A DNA stretch of 64,000 nt, taken from NCBI GenBank assembly GCA_046565505.1, contig JBKHYJ010000128.1:62001-126000 (forward strand), in the 5' to 3' direction. Origin of the DNA: JBKHYJ01 sp046565505. GTDB taxonomy: Bacteria > Acidobacteriota > Blastocatellia > UBA7656. Under the pieces are notes generated by a model. That model worked only from the letters and a program-made list of their open reading frames with translations, was not told the origin of the DNA and searched no databases. This document shows positions 45,926-54,127 of the stretch, one piece after another. Both the position numbers and the translations under genes were made by a program. Within the stretch, counting starts at the first letter, position 1; each line of letters starts with the position of its first letter.

Positions 45926-46756
45926 ATGGACCTAGCGGAAAAAATCCAACAACTCTTCGACAATTCGCCGGCTGAGTTCACAGACGATCACCGCGCGCTG
46001 TTTGACGAATTCAAACAGAAGCTCAACGCGGGCGAGGTGCGCGCGGCGGAGAGGGAGGGCGGGCGCTGGCGCGTCAACCACTGGGTGAAGCGCGGGATAC
46101 TGCTCGGCTTCCGCCTCGGGAAGGTCGAGAATTTCTCGATCAACAATCAGTTCCGCTTCTACGACAAGAGCACATACCCGCTCAAGCGCATCGCGGCCAG
46201 CGACGGGCTGCGCGTGGTGCCGGGCGGCTCTTCGATCCGCGACGGCTGTTACGTCGGCCGCGGCGTGACCTGCATGCCGCCGATGTTCATCAACGTGGGC
46301 GCCTACGTCGATGACGAGGCGATGATAGATTCGCATGCCCTCGTGGGGTCGTGCGCACAGGTGGGCAAACGCGTCCACATATCGGCCGGCGCGCAGATCG
46401 GGGGCGTGCTCGAACCCATAGGCGATATGCCGGTCATCATCGAAGACGACGTGCTCGTGGGCGGCAACTGCGGCGTGTACGAAGGCGCGGTCGTCCGCGA
46501 GCGCGTGGTCCTCGCCTCGGGCACGATAATAACCGGCGGTACCCCTGTTTACGACCTCGTCCGCGACGAGTTCTACCGTAAGACAGACGACGGCCCGCTT
46601 GAGATACCCGCGGGCGCCGTCGTCGTGCCCGGCTCGCGTGCGGTCACTAAAGGGAGAGGCGCGGAACTGGGCCTGAGCGTCTACACGCCGATCATCGTCA
46701 AGTACAGGGACGAAAAAACCGACGCCTCCGTGCGGCTCGAAGAGTATTTAAGGTAG
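45926..46756 (+). CDS. dapD: 2,3,4,5-tetrahydropyridine-2,6-dicarboxylate N-succinyltransferase
   Basis: 276 aa. Helical N-domain, then a left-handed beta-helix of hexapeptide repeats (VGRGVTCMPPMFINVGAYV, VGSCAQVGKRVHISAGAQI, GVLEPIGDMPVIIEDDVLVG). Its presence shows that this organism uses the succinylase branch to diaminopimelate, matching dapE and the aminotransferase in the same cluster. Confidence 0.94.
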   Translation: MDLAEKIQQLFDNSPAEFTDDHRALFDEFKQKLNAGEVRAAEREGGRWRVNHWVKRGILLGFRLGKVENFSINNQFRFYDKSTYPLKRIAASDGLRVVPGGSSIRDGCYVGRGVTCMPPMFINVGAYVDDEAMIDSHALVGSCAQVGKRVHISAGAQIGGVLEPIGDMPVIIEDDVLVGGNCGVYEGAVVRERVVLASGTIITGGTPVYDLVRDEFYRKTDDGPLEIPAGAVVVPGSRAVTKGRGAELGLSVYTPIIVKYRDEKTDASVRLEEYLR

Positions 46757-46848
46757 GCGGTCGGCCACGGGGGCCGGGGTCAGTGATCGCGGGAGCAAAA
46801 AGCCCCCGGCCCCGCCCGCCAGGCCCCGGCCCGCAGACGCCTCGCGCT

Positions 46849-48000
46849 ATGTTTACTCCCGCAGAGCGACTAAGGAATGTACGCAAGAGCGCCACGCGGG
46901 CGCTCTACGACGGCGCGCCCGCCGGCTCGATCAACCTCGGGCTGGGCGAGCCGGATTTCCCCACGCCCGAGATAGTTCGCAAAGAGGCAGTCCGCGTCAT
47001 CGAAGGCGAGCACATCGGCTACACGCCCAACGCGGGCATCCTGCCCTTGCGCGAATGCATAGCCAGGTATCACGGCGAGGGATTGGCCTCGCCCTTCGCG
47101 CCCGACTCCGTGTGCGTGACCAACGGCTCGGAGGAGGCGCTCTTCGACGTGATGATGACGATAGCGGGGCCGGGCGATGAAGTGCTGCTGCCGGACCCAT
47201 GCTACCTCGCCTACCCGCCCATCGCGGAGATCGCGGGGGCGGCCTCGAAGTATTACAGGATGCCGCGTGAGGCGGGCTTCACTTTCGACAGGGAGAGCTT
47301 CAGCCGCGCCGTGACCGAAAAAACAAAACTCGTCGTCGTGCTGTCGCCTTCCAACCCCACTAGCCGCGTGATCGCGCGCGACGATTTGCAATTCATCGCG
47401 CGGCGGCTCGAAGGGTCGGGCGCGTACGTGGTCGCGGATGAAATATACCGCGAGCTTTACTTCTATGACCGCCCGCATTCGGTATCAGAATTCTACGACA
47501 ATACGATCATCGTCTCGGGCCTTTCAAAGAACATGAGCATGACGGGCTGGCGGTTAGGCTGGGCGGTAGGGCCGGAAGAAGTCATACACCACGTCACAGT
47601 GATGCACCAGTACGTTTCCACCTGCGCTTCGGCCGTGACGCAGAAGGCCGCCATCGCCGCCTTCGGCGAAGGGGGGCGCAGGGCCACGGCCCACATGCGC
47701 GACGAGCTGCGCCGCCGCAACGACGCGATGGCGCGCGCGATAGACCGCGACCTCCGGCTGCCTTACGTGCAGGGCGAAGGCGCGTACTACATAATGCTGG
47801 ACGTGTCCGGCTTCGGCCCGTCTATGGACACGGCGCTCGCGCTGCTCGGCCAGGGTGTGATCACCGTGCCCGGCTCAGCCTTCGGCGCGGAGGCGGAAGG
47901 CTACCTGCGACTATCGTTCTCGATAGAAACCCCGCTGATCGAAGAAGGCATACGCCGCATCGGCAGGGGACTCGACAGGCTCGGCCGGGCCGGCCGATAG
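46849..48000 (+). CDS. dapC: Class I/II aminotransferase, probable succinyl-diaminopimelate aminotransferase
   Basis: 383 aa from ATG 46849; a GTG 22 codons upstream gives only Pro/Arg-rich sequence. Fold-type I PLP enzyme: NLGLGEPDFPTPE, YTPNAGILPLREC, SPSNPTSR, and PLP Lys in SGLSKNMSMTGWRLGW. Alone it could be an aspartate or other aminotransferase. Position after dapD makes the N-succinyl-LL-DAP transaminase role likely. dapF and lysA are not in the window. Confidence 0.75.
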   Translation: MFTPAERLRNVRKSATRALYDGAPAGSINLGLGEPDFPTPEIVRKEAVRVIEGEHIGYTPNAGILPLRECIARYHGEGLASPFAPDSVCVTNGSEEALFDVMMTIAGPGDEVLLPDPCYLAYPPIAEIAGAASKYYRMPREAGFTFDRESFSRAVTEKTKLVVVLSPSNPTSRVIARDDLQFIARRLEGSGAYVVADEIYRELYFYDRPHSVSEFYDNTIIVSGLSKNMSMTGWRLGWAVGPEEVIHHVTVMHQYVSTCASAVTQKAAIAAFGEGGRRATAHMRDELRRRNDAMARAIDRDLRLPYVQGEGAYYIMLDVSGFGPSMDTALALLGQGVITVPGSAFGAEAEGYLRLSFSIETPLIEEGIRRIGRGLDRLGRAGR

Positions 48001-48118
48001 CCCCCGCCCCGCGAGGAAAATGTGCAAACCATATAAAGGGCAGGTCGAAGCGGGGTCTCGCATTCGGCCTGCCGCCTGCTGCCAACGGCTGGCTGTTCTG
48101 TTAGACTGTTGACATTAA

Positions 48119-48403
48119 ATGAATGCGAGATTCAAAAGCATTGCGATCTACTGGGCGGGCTGGGGATTCATAGTACTCGGGGTGTTGGGACTATTCCTCC
48201 CCATCCTTCAAGGCATCCTCTTTCTGTTGATCGGACTTTCCCTGCTGTCGAACTCGTCGCCCTGGGCCGCGAGGTTGCTTCACAGGGTCAGGCAGCGATT
48301 CCCAAAAATAAGCAAGACCTACGACGAGGCGATGGTTAAGGCCAAAGACTACCAGGCGCGCATACTCAAGAAGGCTGGCAAGCGGGCCAAGGAGGAAACG
48401 TGA
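48119..48403 (+). CDS. Small two-helix membrane protein (PGPGW-like)
   Basis: 94 aa. Hydrophobic hairpin at ~10-45 with the glycine/proline pattern GWGFIVLGVLGLFLPILQG and GLSLLS seen in PGPGW-type proteins, then a basic cytoplasmic tail (RVRQRFPKISKTYDEAM). Function unknown. Its stop overlaps the GTG of the DUF885 gene by four bases. Confidence 0.75.
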   Translation: MNARFKSIAIYWAGWGFIVLGVLGLFLPILQGILFLLIGLSLLSNSSPWAARLLHRVRQRFPKISKTYDEAMVKAKDYQARILKKAGKRAKEET

Positions 48404-50166
48404 TCCGAAACACGGCTGCGCTGACCTTCATTTTACTGACCGCCTCGATGGCCGTCGCGCAGGTACTGGCTTCGAGCGACGCGGCCAAAAAGCTCCACGC
48501 GCTCTTTGAAGAAGATTGGCAGTGGGGACTTCAACAGTTCCCGGAGAGTGCGACGCTGCTCGGCGATAACCGCTACAACGACCGGCTGACCGACCTTTCG
48601 CCTGAGGCCATCGCGCGGCGCAAGGCGCACGAGCGGGAGATGCTCGGCCGGATTGAGAAGATCAGCCGGGCCGACCTCTCCGGGCAGGACATGATTTCTT
48701 ACGACCTGTTCCTGCTCGACAAGAAGCTCAACGTCGAGGGCGCGCGATTCCCGACCGAATACATGCCGATAGACCAGATGAACGGCTTGCAGATAAGCTT
48801 CGGGCAGCTGGCGGCCGCGACCCCTTTCCGAAACGCGAAAGATTACGAAGAATACCTCGCGAGGCTGGCGGCCTTCCCACGCCACATAGACCAGGTGATC
48901 GCGCTGATGAATCGTGGCATAGAAACCGGCTGGGTCCAGCCGGCCGTCCCGCTGCGGTCCCTGGCGGGCCAGATCGAGGGGCAGATCACAGACGACCCGA
49001 CGAAGAGCCCCCTGTACAAGTCCTTTGAGAGCTTCCCGCAAGGCGTTTCGGAAACCGACCGGGCACGGCTGACCGCGGCGGGCAAGCGCGTCATCGCCGA
49101 CTCGTTCATGCCGGCGATGAAAAAGCTCGGCGAGTTCATCAAACAGACTTACCTGCGCGCCGCCCGCGCAGAGGTGGGCGCGTCGGCGCTGCCGGAAGGC
49201 GAGGCCTTTTACCAGTACACGATCCGCCGCCACACGACGACCAACCTGACGGCCAAAGAGATTCACGATATAGGCGTCAGGGAGGTCGCGCGGATACGCA
49301 AAGAGATGGAGGGCATAATTGAAAGGGTCGGGTTCAAGGGGTCGTTTCAAGAGTTCCTGACATTCCTCCGCACAGACCCGCGCTTCTATTACACGAGGGC
49401 GGAAGACCTTGTGGCGGGCTACGCGCTGATTTCCAAGCGCGCGGACGGGAAGTTGCCAGAGATGTTCCGGGAGCTGCCGCGGACCCCGTACGGGATCCGC
49501 GTGATCCCGGATTACGAAGCGCCCGCGCAGACGACTGCTTATTACCAGCCGGGCGCGGCCGATGGCTCGCGCGCGGGCCTTTACATGATAAACACGTATA
49601 AGCTAGAGACGCGGCCGAAGTACGAGATGGAGGCGCTCTCGCTCCACGAAGCGGTCCCCGGCCACCACCTTCAAATCGCCCGCGCGCAGGAGCTCGGCGG
49701 GCTGCCTGATTTTCGGCGCAACGCGGGCTACACGGCTTACGTCGAAGGGTGGGGGCTTTACGCGGAGAGCCTGGGCGGCGAGATGGGCTTCTACACAGAC
49801 CCTTACTCGAAGTTCGGGCAGTTGACTTATGAGATGTGGCGCGCGTGCCGCCTGGTCGTAGACACCGGGATGCATGCCTACGGGTGGACCCGCCAGCAGG
49901 CGGTAGACTTCATGAAAGAGAACACGGCGAAGACGGAGAACGACATCATAGTAGAGGTGGACAGGTACATAGTTTGGCCGGGGCAGGCGCTCGCGTACAA
50001 GATAGGCGAGCTGAAGATCAAAGAGCTGCGGGCGAGGGCCAGCAGAGAGCTCGGCGAGCGGTTCGACCTGAGGAAGTTCCACAACGCGCTGCTCGACGAT
50101 GGGCCGCTGCCGCTCGACCTGCTCGAAAAGCGTATCGACAACTGGGTCGCTGAACAGAAGAGGTGA
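48400..50166 (+). CDS. Exported DUF885-family metallopeptidase-like protein
   Basis: 588 aa. GTG start overlaps the previous stop (GTGA) with GGAGGAAAC just upstream. Signal peptide at 1-~25. The DUF885 zinc motif LHEAVPGHHLQIA (His416-Glu417 and the following His-His) is intact, and further on comes YVEGWGLYAESLGGEMGFY. The family resembles M3/M32-type carboxypeptidases or oligopeptidases; substrates are poorly defined. The serpin gene starts at or six bases past its stop, pairing a probable peptidase with a protease inhibitor. Confidence 0.9.
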   Translation: MIRNTAALTFILLTASMAVAQVLASSDAAKKLHALFEEDWQWGLQQFPESATLLGDNRYNDRLTDLSPEAIARRKAHEREMLGRIEKISRADLSGQDMISYDLFLLDKKLNVEGARFPTEYMPIDQMNGLQISFGQLAAATPFRNAKDYEEYLARLAAFPRHIDQVIALMNRGIETGWVQPAVPLRSLAGQIEGQITDDPTKSPLYKSFESFPQGVSETDRARLTAAGKRVIADSFMPAMKKLGEFIKQTYLRAARAEVGASALPEGEAFYQYTIRRHTTTNLTAKEIHDIGVREVARIRKEMEGIIERVGFKGSFQEFLTFLRTDPRFYYTRAEDLVAGYALISKRADGKLPEMFRELPRTPYGIRVIPDYEAPAQTTAYYQPGAADGSRAGLYMINTYKLETRPKYEMEALSLHEAVPGHHLQIARAQELGGLPDFRRNAGYTAYVEGWGLYAESLGGEMGFYTDPYSKFGQLTYEMWRACRLVVDTGMHAYGWTRQQAVDFMKENTAKTENDIIVEVDRYIVWPGQALAYKIGELKIKELRARASRELGERFDLRKFHNALLDDGPLPLDLLEKRIDNWVAEQKR

Positions 50167-50171
50167 GTGAA

Positions 50172-51476
50172 ATGAGGAAGCAGAATTCGGGCAAGCGTTT
50201 CCCGGGCGCGGGGGCCTTGACCGCCACGGCGCTGCTCTGCCTGCTCGGCTGCTCTGGCGTCAGCCAGTCGAGCGTGGCGAACGACAACCGTCCTTCCAAT
50301 AAGAACGGCGCGACTATGGAAGATCAAAAAAACAAACCGGCGAACGACAAAATCGACCCGCGCCTGGCCTCGGCCGGCAGGAATTTCGGGTTCAAGCTCT
50401 ACGGCGAAATCGGCAGGCAGGGCGCGGGCAAGAACGTCTTCATCTCCCCGTCGAGCGTAGGGATTTGCCTGGCGATGGCCTACAACGGCGCGGAGGGCGA
50501 GACGAAGCAGGCGATGGCGCGCGCGCTTGAGGCGCAGGGCATGACGCTCGAAGAATTGAACACGGCTTACGCGGGGCTGAAGGCCGCGCTCGAAAACCCG
50601 GACCCGAAGGTGCAGCTACAGGTCGCCAATTCGCTGTGGGCGAGGAAGGGCATAGCGTTCAACCCTGAATTCATCAGGAGGAACACGCAATTCTACGACG
50701 CGCGCCTGGCGGAGCTGGATTTCGACGCGCCCGCGGCGGTCGCGACTATAAACCAGTGGGTGAGCCAGAGCACGGCGGGGAAGATAGACAAGATCGTCGA
50801 CAGCATAGACCGCGACACGATCCTGTTCCTCATCAACGCGATATACTTCAAGGGGAAATGGGCGAACGAGTTCGCGAAGGAGCGGACCAAAGAGGACGTG
50901 TTCAACCTCGAAGGCGGGTCGCAGAAGCGCGTCCCGATGATGTCTCAATCGGGCAGCTACGGTTACTACGAGGCGAAAAACTTTCAAGCGGTGCGCCTCC
51001 CTTACGGGGCCGGGAGGGTCAGCATGTACGTCTTCCTCCCGGCGAAGGGCGTGACCATAGGCGAATTCCACAAGGGCCTGACGGCCGCGAGCTGGGAAAG
51101 CTGGATGACGGAATTCGCCGAGGCGGAGGGCGACATAACGCTGCCGCGGTTCAGGGTCGAGTACGAGGTGACGCTGAACGACGCGCTGAAGGCCCTGGGG
51201 ATGGAGGCGGCCTTCGACCAGGCGCGGGCGAACTTCACGGGCATGACGCAGGGGGGGCAGAAGGCTTACATCAGCAAGGTCAAGCACAAGACTTTTGTGG
51301 AGGTCAACGAAGAGGGGACGGAGGCGGCGGCCGTGACCTCGACGGAGATGCGCGCCACTTCGGCGATGAGGCCGAGGCAACGATTCCGCATGGTTGTTGA
51401 TCGCCCGTTCTTCTGCGCCATCCGCGACAACACGACGGGGACGGTGTTGTTCATGGGCTCGATAACGGAGCCGTAA
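50172..51476 (+). CDS. Serpin, predicted lipoprotein
   Basis: 434 aa from ATG 50172; a GTG at 50163 overlapping the previous stop is an alternative. Lipoprotein signal with lipobox LLGC, so it should sit on an outer or inner membrane surface. Full serpin core follows (NVFISPSSVGICLAMAYNGAEG, FLINAIYFKGKWANEF, PRFRVEYEVTLNDALKALG). The reactive loop hinge EEGTEAAAVTST has the small residues of inhibitory serpins. The scissile bond is probably near RATSAMRPR; the loop is a few residues longer than in common human serpins, so P1 is uncertain. Confidence 0.92.
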   Translation: MRKQNSGKRFPGAGALTATALLCLLGCSGVSQSSVANDNRPSNKNGATMEDQKNKPANDKIDPRLASAGRNFGFKLYGEIGRQGAGKNVFISPSSVGICLAMAYNGAEGETKQAMARALEAQGMTLEELNTAYAGLKAALENPDPKVQLQVANSLWARKGIAFNPEFIRRNTQFYDARLAELDFDAPAAVATINQWVSQSTAGKIDKIVDSIDRDTILFLINAIYFKGKWANEFAKERTKEDVFNLEGGSQKRVPMMSQSGSYGYYEAKNFQAVRLPYGAGRVSMYVFLPAKGVTIGEFHKGLTAASWESWMTEFAEAEGDITLPRFRVEYEVTLNDALKALGMEAAFDQARANFTGMTQGGQKAYISKVKHKTFVEVNEEGTEAAAVTSTEMRATSAMRPRQRFRMVVDRPFFCAIRDNTTGTVLFMGSITEP

Positions 51477-51862
51477 CAATCCCGGCCCGACTCTAAACCG
51501 CCGCGCCGTTATCAATCCACAGCCTCCGGCCGAATGAAACCTCGCATCAATGGCAGGCCGCGGCCCCTACACTGCCTGAAGAAAAAAATCGCGATTGACA
51601 CCTTTAACCCTCTGCTATATCCTTCGAGGCGCTTCAAGGTTGTAAACGATGTTACGCAAGCAAGAATAGAGACCGCAGGCCGGTTCCAAGCAGATTGCCT
51701 AACTCATCCGGCACCTGTTAAGTAACCTGGATGGCCGCTCGGTAACACCTACTCGCCCACGTATAAACCTCCGGTCTCTTGAAACACTCCTCTGTTTAGT
51801 CGTTAACCTGGGCGCTGTCACTCTAAAGACGCTGCCCCACTCGGCCTTGAAAGGAGGTCTAC
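51477..51862. other. Gene-free stretch of ~390 bases with promoter for the repeat-protein gene
   Basis: No ORF with coding character. It contains a good sigma70-type promoter at 51595-51623, leaving a ~230-base leader, and ends in AAAGGAGGTC, a near-perfect ribosome-binding site for the gene at 51863. Confidence 0.55.
51595..51623 (+). promoter_or_regulatory. Candidate sigma70-type promoter
   Basis: Perfect TTGACA (51595-51600), 17-base spacer, then TATCCT (51618-51623). It reads towards the 17-residue-repeat protein gene. Confidence 0.45.
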
Positions 51863-53605
51863 ATGACTATCAAACATTCCCCTCGATTATTCACGCTAGC
51901 TTTCGTTGTAATTCTGGCAGCGGGCTCACCATTGGCCGCCAAAGCCCGAACCGCTGCTCAAGACACGAGCGTTAAGCCGGATGGCGAGCGCCCCGCCACC
52001 AGTTCCGCCACAGCGCCGCTAACCGCGCCCCGGCCGGCCGGCCACGCCGATTCCAAAGGGGCGGGCAAGACTGACTTCTTTTCCGGCCCCGCCAGTGACC
52101 CATCCAATCAGGGGTGCAACCCCGCCACCACGGGCCTTCGCAACACTTGCTATGGGTCGGGCGCGGGTTCTTCTAACATAACGGGCGGCGGCAATTCCTT
52201 CTTCGGGTATAACGCCGGCGCAAAAGACACGTCATCAGGCACCAACTCCTTTTTCGGACATAACTCCGGCGCGGCGAACACGTCGGGCATAGGCAACGCC
52301 TTCTTCGGGAATAATTCCGGCCTGGCAAATACGACGGGCGGCGCGAATTCCTTCTTCGGAAACTTTGCCGGAATCGCCAATACGACGGGTAACAGCAACG
52401 CCTTCTTCGGAGATAATTCGGGCGCGGCGAACATAGGGGGCACGGGGAATTCCTTCTTCGGGGCCGGCGCCGGGTTGAAAAACACGTCCGGTAACAACAA
52501 CGCTTTTTTCGGGTCCCAGGCGGGGGCGAAAAACACAACAGGCATCGGCAACACATTCTTCGGGACCCAGGCCGGCGCGTCGAACACAACTGTCAGCTTC
52601 AACACCTTCTTCGGCCATCTAGCAGGCACTAACAGCACAGGTCCCGGCAACGCCTTCTTCGGGGCCAGGGCCGGCACGTCGACGACGGCGGGCGGGAATA
52701 ATTCCATGTTCGGCAACGATAGTGGCCGGTTCAATACGACAGGCGGAAACAACTCCTTCTTCGGGTTTGAGGCAGGGCGCAGCAATTCGACGGGCAACGG
52801 CAACGTCTTCTTCGGAGATCAAGCCGGCTATAACAACTCGACGGGCGGAAACAATGTGTTCATAGGGAGCCAGGCTGGGAAAATTAACACCATCGCGAGC
52901 AACAATACTTACATTGGCGCCTTGTCGGGCGGGTCTTCGGGGATCACGAATGCCACGGCCATAGGGGCCAACGCTTCGGTGACGCAGAGCAACTCGTTAG
53001 TCCTGGGCCAGAACGCCAACGTCGGCATAGGCACGTCCGCCCCCGCGGCGAAGCTCCATGTCGTCGGCAACGCCACCATCACAGGGAACCTGACGAAAGG
53101 CGGAGGCTCTTTCAAGATCGACCACCCGCTGGACCCGGCCAATAAGTACCTCTACCACTCGTTCGTCGAATCGCCTGATATGAAAAACATCTACGACGGC
53201 GTTGCGGTGCTCAACGAGAAGGGGGCGGCGATAGTCTCAATGCCCGAGTGGTTCGAGGCGCTCAACCAGGATTTCCGCTACCAGCTCACCTGCATAGGCG
53301 GGTTCGCCCCCGTCTACATAGGCCAGGAGATTAAAGGCGGCAGGTTCAAGATTGCCGGCGGCCGGCCCGGTATGAAAGTGTCATGGCAAGTGACAGGGAT
53401 CCGGCATGACGCCTACGCCGAAGCTCACCGGATACCGATAGAGGAGGACAAGCCCCTCGACGAGCGGGGCACGTACCTGCACCCGGAATCATTTGATCGG
53501 CCCGCGAATGCCGGCCCGGAGGCGGGGGAACAAACAGAACAGGTGAGGCCATTAAAGCAGGCGCGCCGCGCCGGCAGGTTTCGGCATGGCGGTAATGACA
53601 GGTGA
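51863..53605 (+). CDS. Exported beta-roll/tail-fibre-like protein with fifteen 17-residue repeats
   Basis: 580 aa. Signal peptide at 1-~27. Residues 111-364 hold fifteen copies of a unit of the form NxFFGxxAGxxNTTGxx, spaced exactly 17 residues apart except one of 16; the last copies change to NVFIG and NTYIG. Residues ~365-410 resemble trimeric adhesin heads and tail-fibre necks (LGQNANVGIGTSAPAAKLHVVG). A globular domain (~415-540; FKIDHPLDPANKYLYHSFVES) and a charged tail follow. Probably a surface or secreted fibre, perhaps trimeric; no anchor or autotransporter barrel is visible. AAAGGAGGTC precedes the ATG. Confidence 0.85.
   Translation: MTIKHSPRLFTLAFVVILAAGSPLAAKARTAAQDTSVKPDGERPATSSATAPLTAPRPAGHADSKGAGKTDFFSGPASDPSNQGCNPATTGLRNTCYGSGAGSSNITGGGNSFFGYNAGAKDTSSGTNSFFGHNSGAANTSGIGNAFFGNNSGLANTTGGANSFFGNFAGIANTTGNSNAFFGDNSGAANIGGTGNSFFGAGAGLKNTSGNNNAFFGSQAGAKNTTGIGNTFFGTQAGASNTTVSFNTFFGHLAGTNSTGPGNAFFGARAGTSTTAGGNNSMFGNDSGRFNTTGGNNSFFGFEAGRSNSTGNGNVFFGDQAGYNNSTGGNNVFIGSQAGKINTIASNNTYIGALSGGSSGITNATAIGANASVTQSNSLVLGQNANVGIGTSAPAAKLHVVGNATITGNLTKGGGSFKIDHPLDPANKYLYHSFVESPDMKNIYDGVAVLNEKGAAIVSMPEWFEALNQDFRYQLTCIGGFAPVYIGQEIKGGRFKIAGGRPGMKVSWQVTGIRHDAYAEAHRIPIEEDKPLDERGTYLHPESFDRPANAGPEAGEQTEQVRPLKQARRAGRFRHGGNDR
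52193..52954 (+). repeat. 51-base tandem repeats inside the fibre-like gene
   Basis: Fifteen units with 51-base period, recognisable by recurring AAC-x-CCTTCTTCGG-type segments. Units differ at many third positions, so they are old rather than freshly amplified. The minus strand stays open across them as a by-product of the repeat. Confidence 0.85.
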
Positions 53606-53660
53606 GTTCGTTTCGCGCGAAGCTTAGCGGCTGGCGCTCCGTCAGGCTCGCACCGTCAAA

Positions 53661-53690
53661 GCATAAGGGGTGCGAGAGCACCCCTTATGC
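53661..53690. terminator. Perfect 13-bp hairpin between convergent genes
   Basis: GCATAAGGGGTGC and GCACCCCTTATGC enclose a GAGA tetraloop. It lies 55 bases after the fibre-like gene and 22 bases beyond the minus-strand gene ending at 53713. On the minus strand TTTG follows; on the plus strand there is no T-run. Best read as a shared bidirectional terminator. Confidence 0.7.
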
Positions 53691-53712
53691 TGATCTAAAA
53701 TTAACTGCTGAC

Positions 53713-54033
53713 TTAGGGCGTGACGGCCTTCTTCACCGCGCTGCCAGTCTTTTTGGCGGCCTTAGCCGTCCCTTTGCCGATGTGTTTGCCGCCGTGGTAG
53801 ACGTGCTTACCGAAGTGTTTGCCGCCGCGGGCGACTCGGCCATGCTTGACGTTCGAGCCAAGGCTCTTGCCGGCCTTGCCCATCTCTTTGCCGCCTTCTT
53901 TCATCTGACCGCCCGTGGTTTGCTGCCCTTTAGTCTTATCGTCTTGAGCCATCGCATAAGGTGACGCGACGGTGAAAGCAACCAGCGCCGCCCCGGTTAA
54001 AACGACCTGCGTTATTTTGAGCTTCATATTCAC
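53713..54033 (-). CDS. Small exported Lys/His/Gly-rich basic protein
   Basis: 106 aa. Signal peptide at 1-~29 (AAPYAMA-like cleavage before QDDKTKG). The mature ~75 residues are nearly all Lys, Gly, His, Thr and Ala with short repeats (GGKHFGKHVYHGGKHIGKG, then AKAAKKTGSAVKKAV), resembling a histone H1-like tail or metal-binding peptide. No family recognised. It could bind polyanions, nucleic acid or metals outside the cytoplasm. It converges on the fibre-like gene with a shared hairpin. Confidence 0.75.
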   Translation of the reverse strand: MNMKLKITQVVLTGAALVAFTVASPYAMAQDDKTKGQQTTGGQMKEGGKEMGKAGKSLGSNVKHGRVARGGKHFGKHVYHGGKHIGKGTAKAAKKTGSAVKKAVTP

Positions 54034-54127
54034 TCCTCTATTTAGAATAAGTCTTCATACTTACGTACGCGTTCCATCCACTCGTCGTGGAGCAGTAATG
54101 GAACAGCAAACGCCGTGCCTACGAGGT

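Noticed and set aside
52150..52803. 217-codon antisense ORF of regular FPKK-type repeats
   Set aside because: By-product of the 51-base repeats of the fibre-like gene; no start signal and no fitting family.
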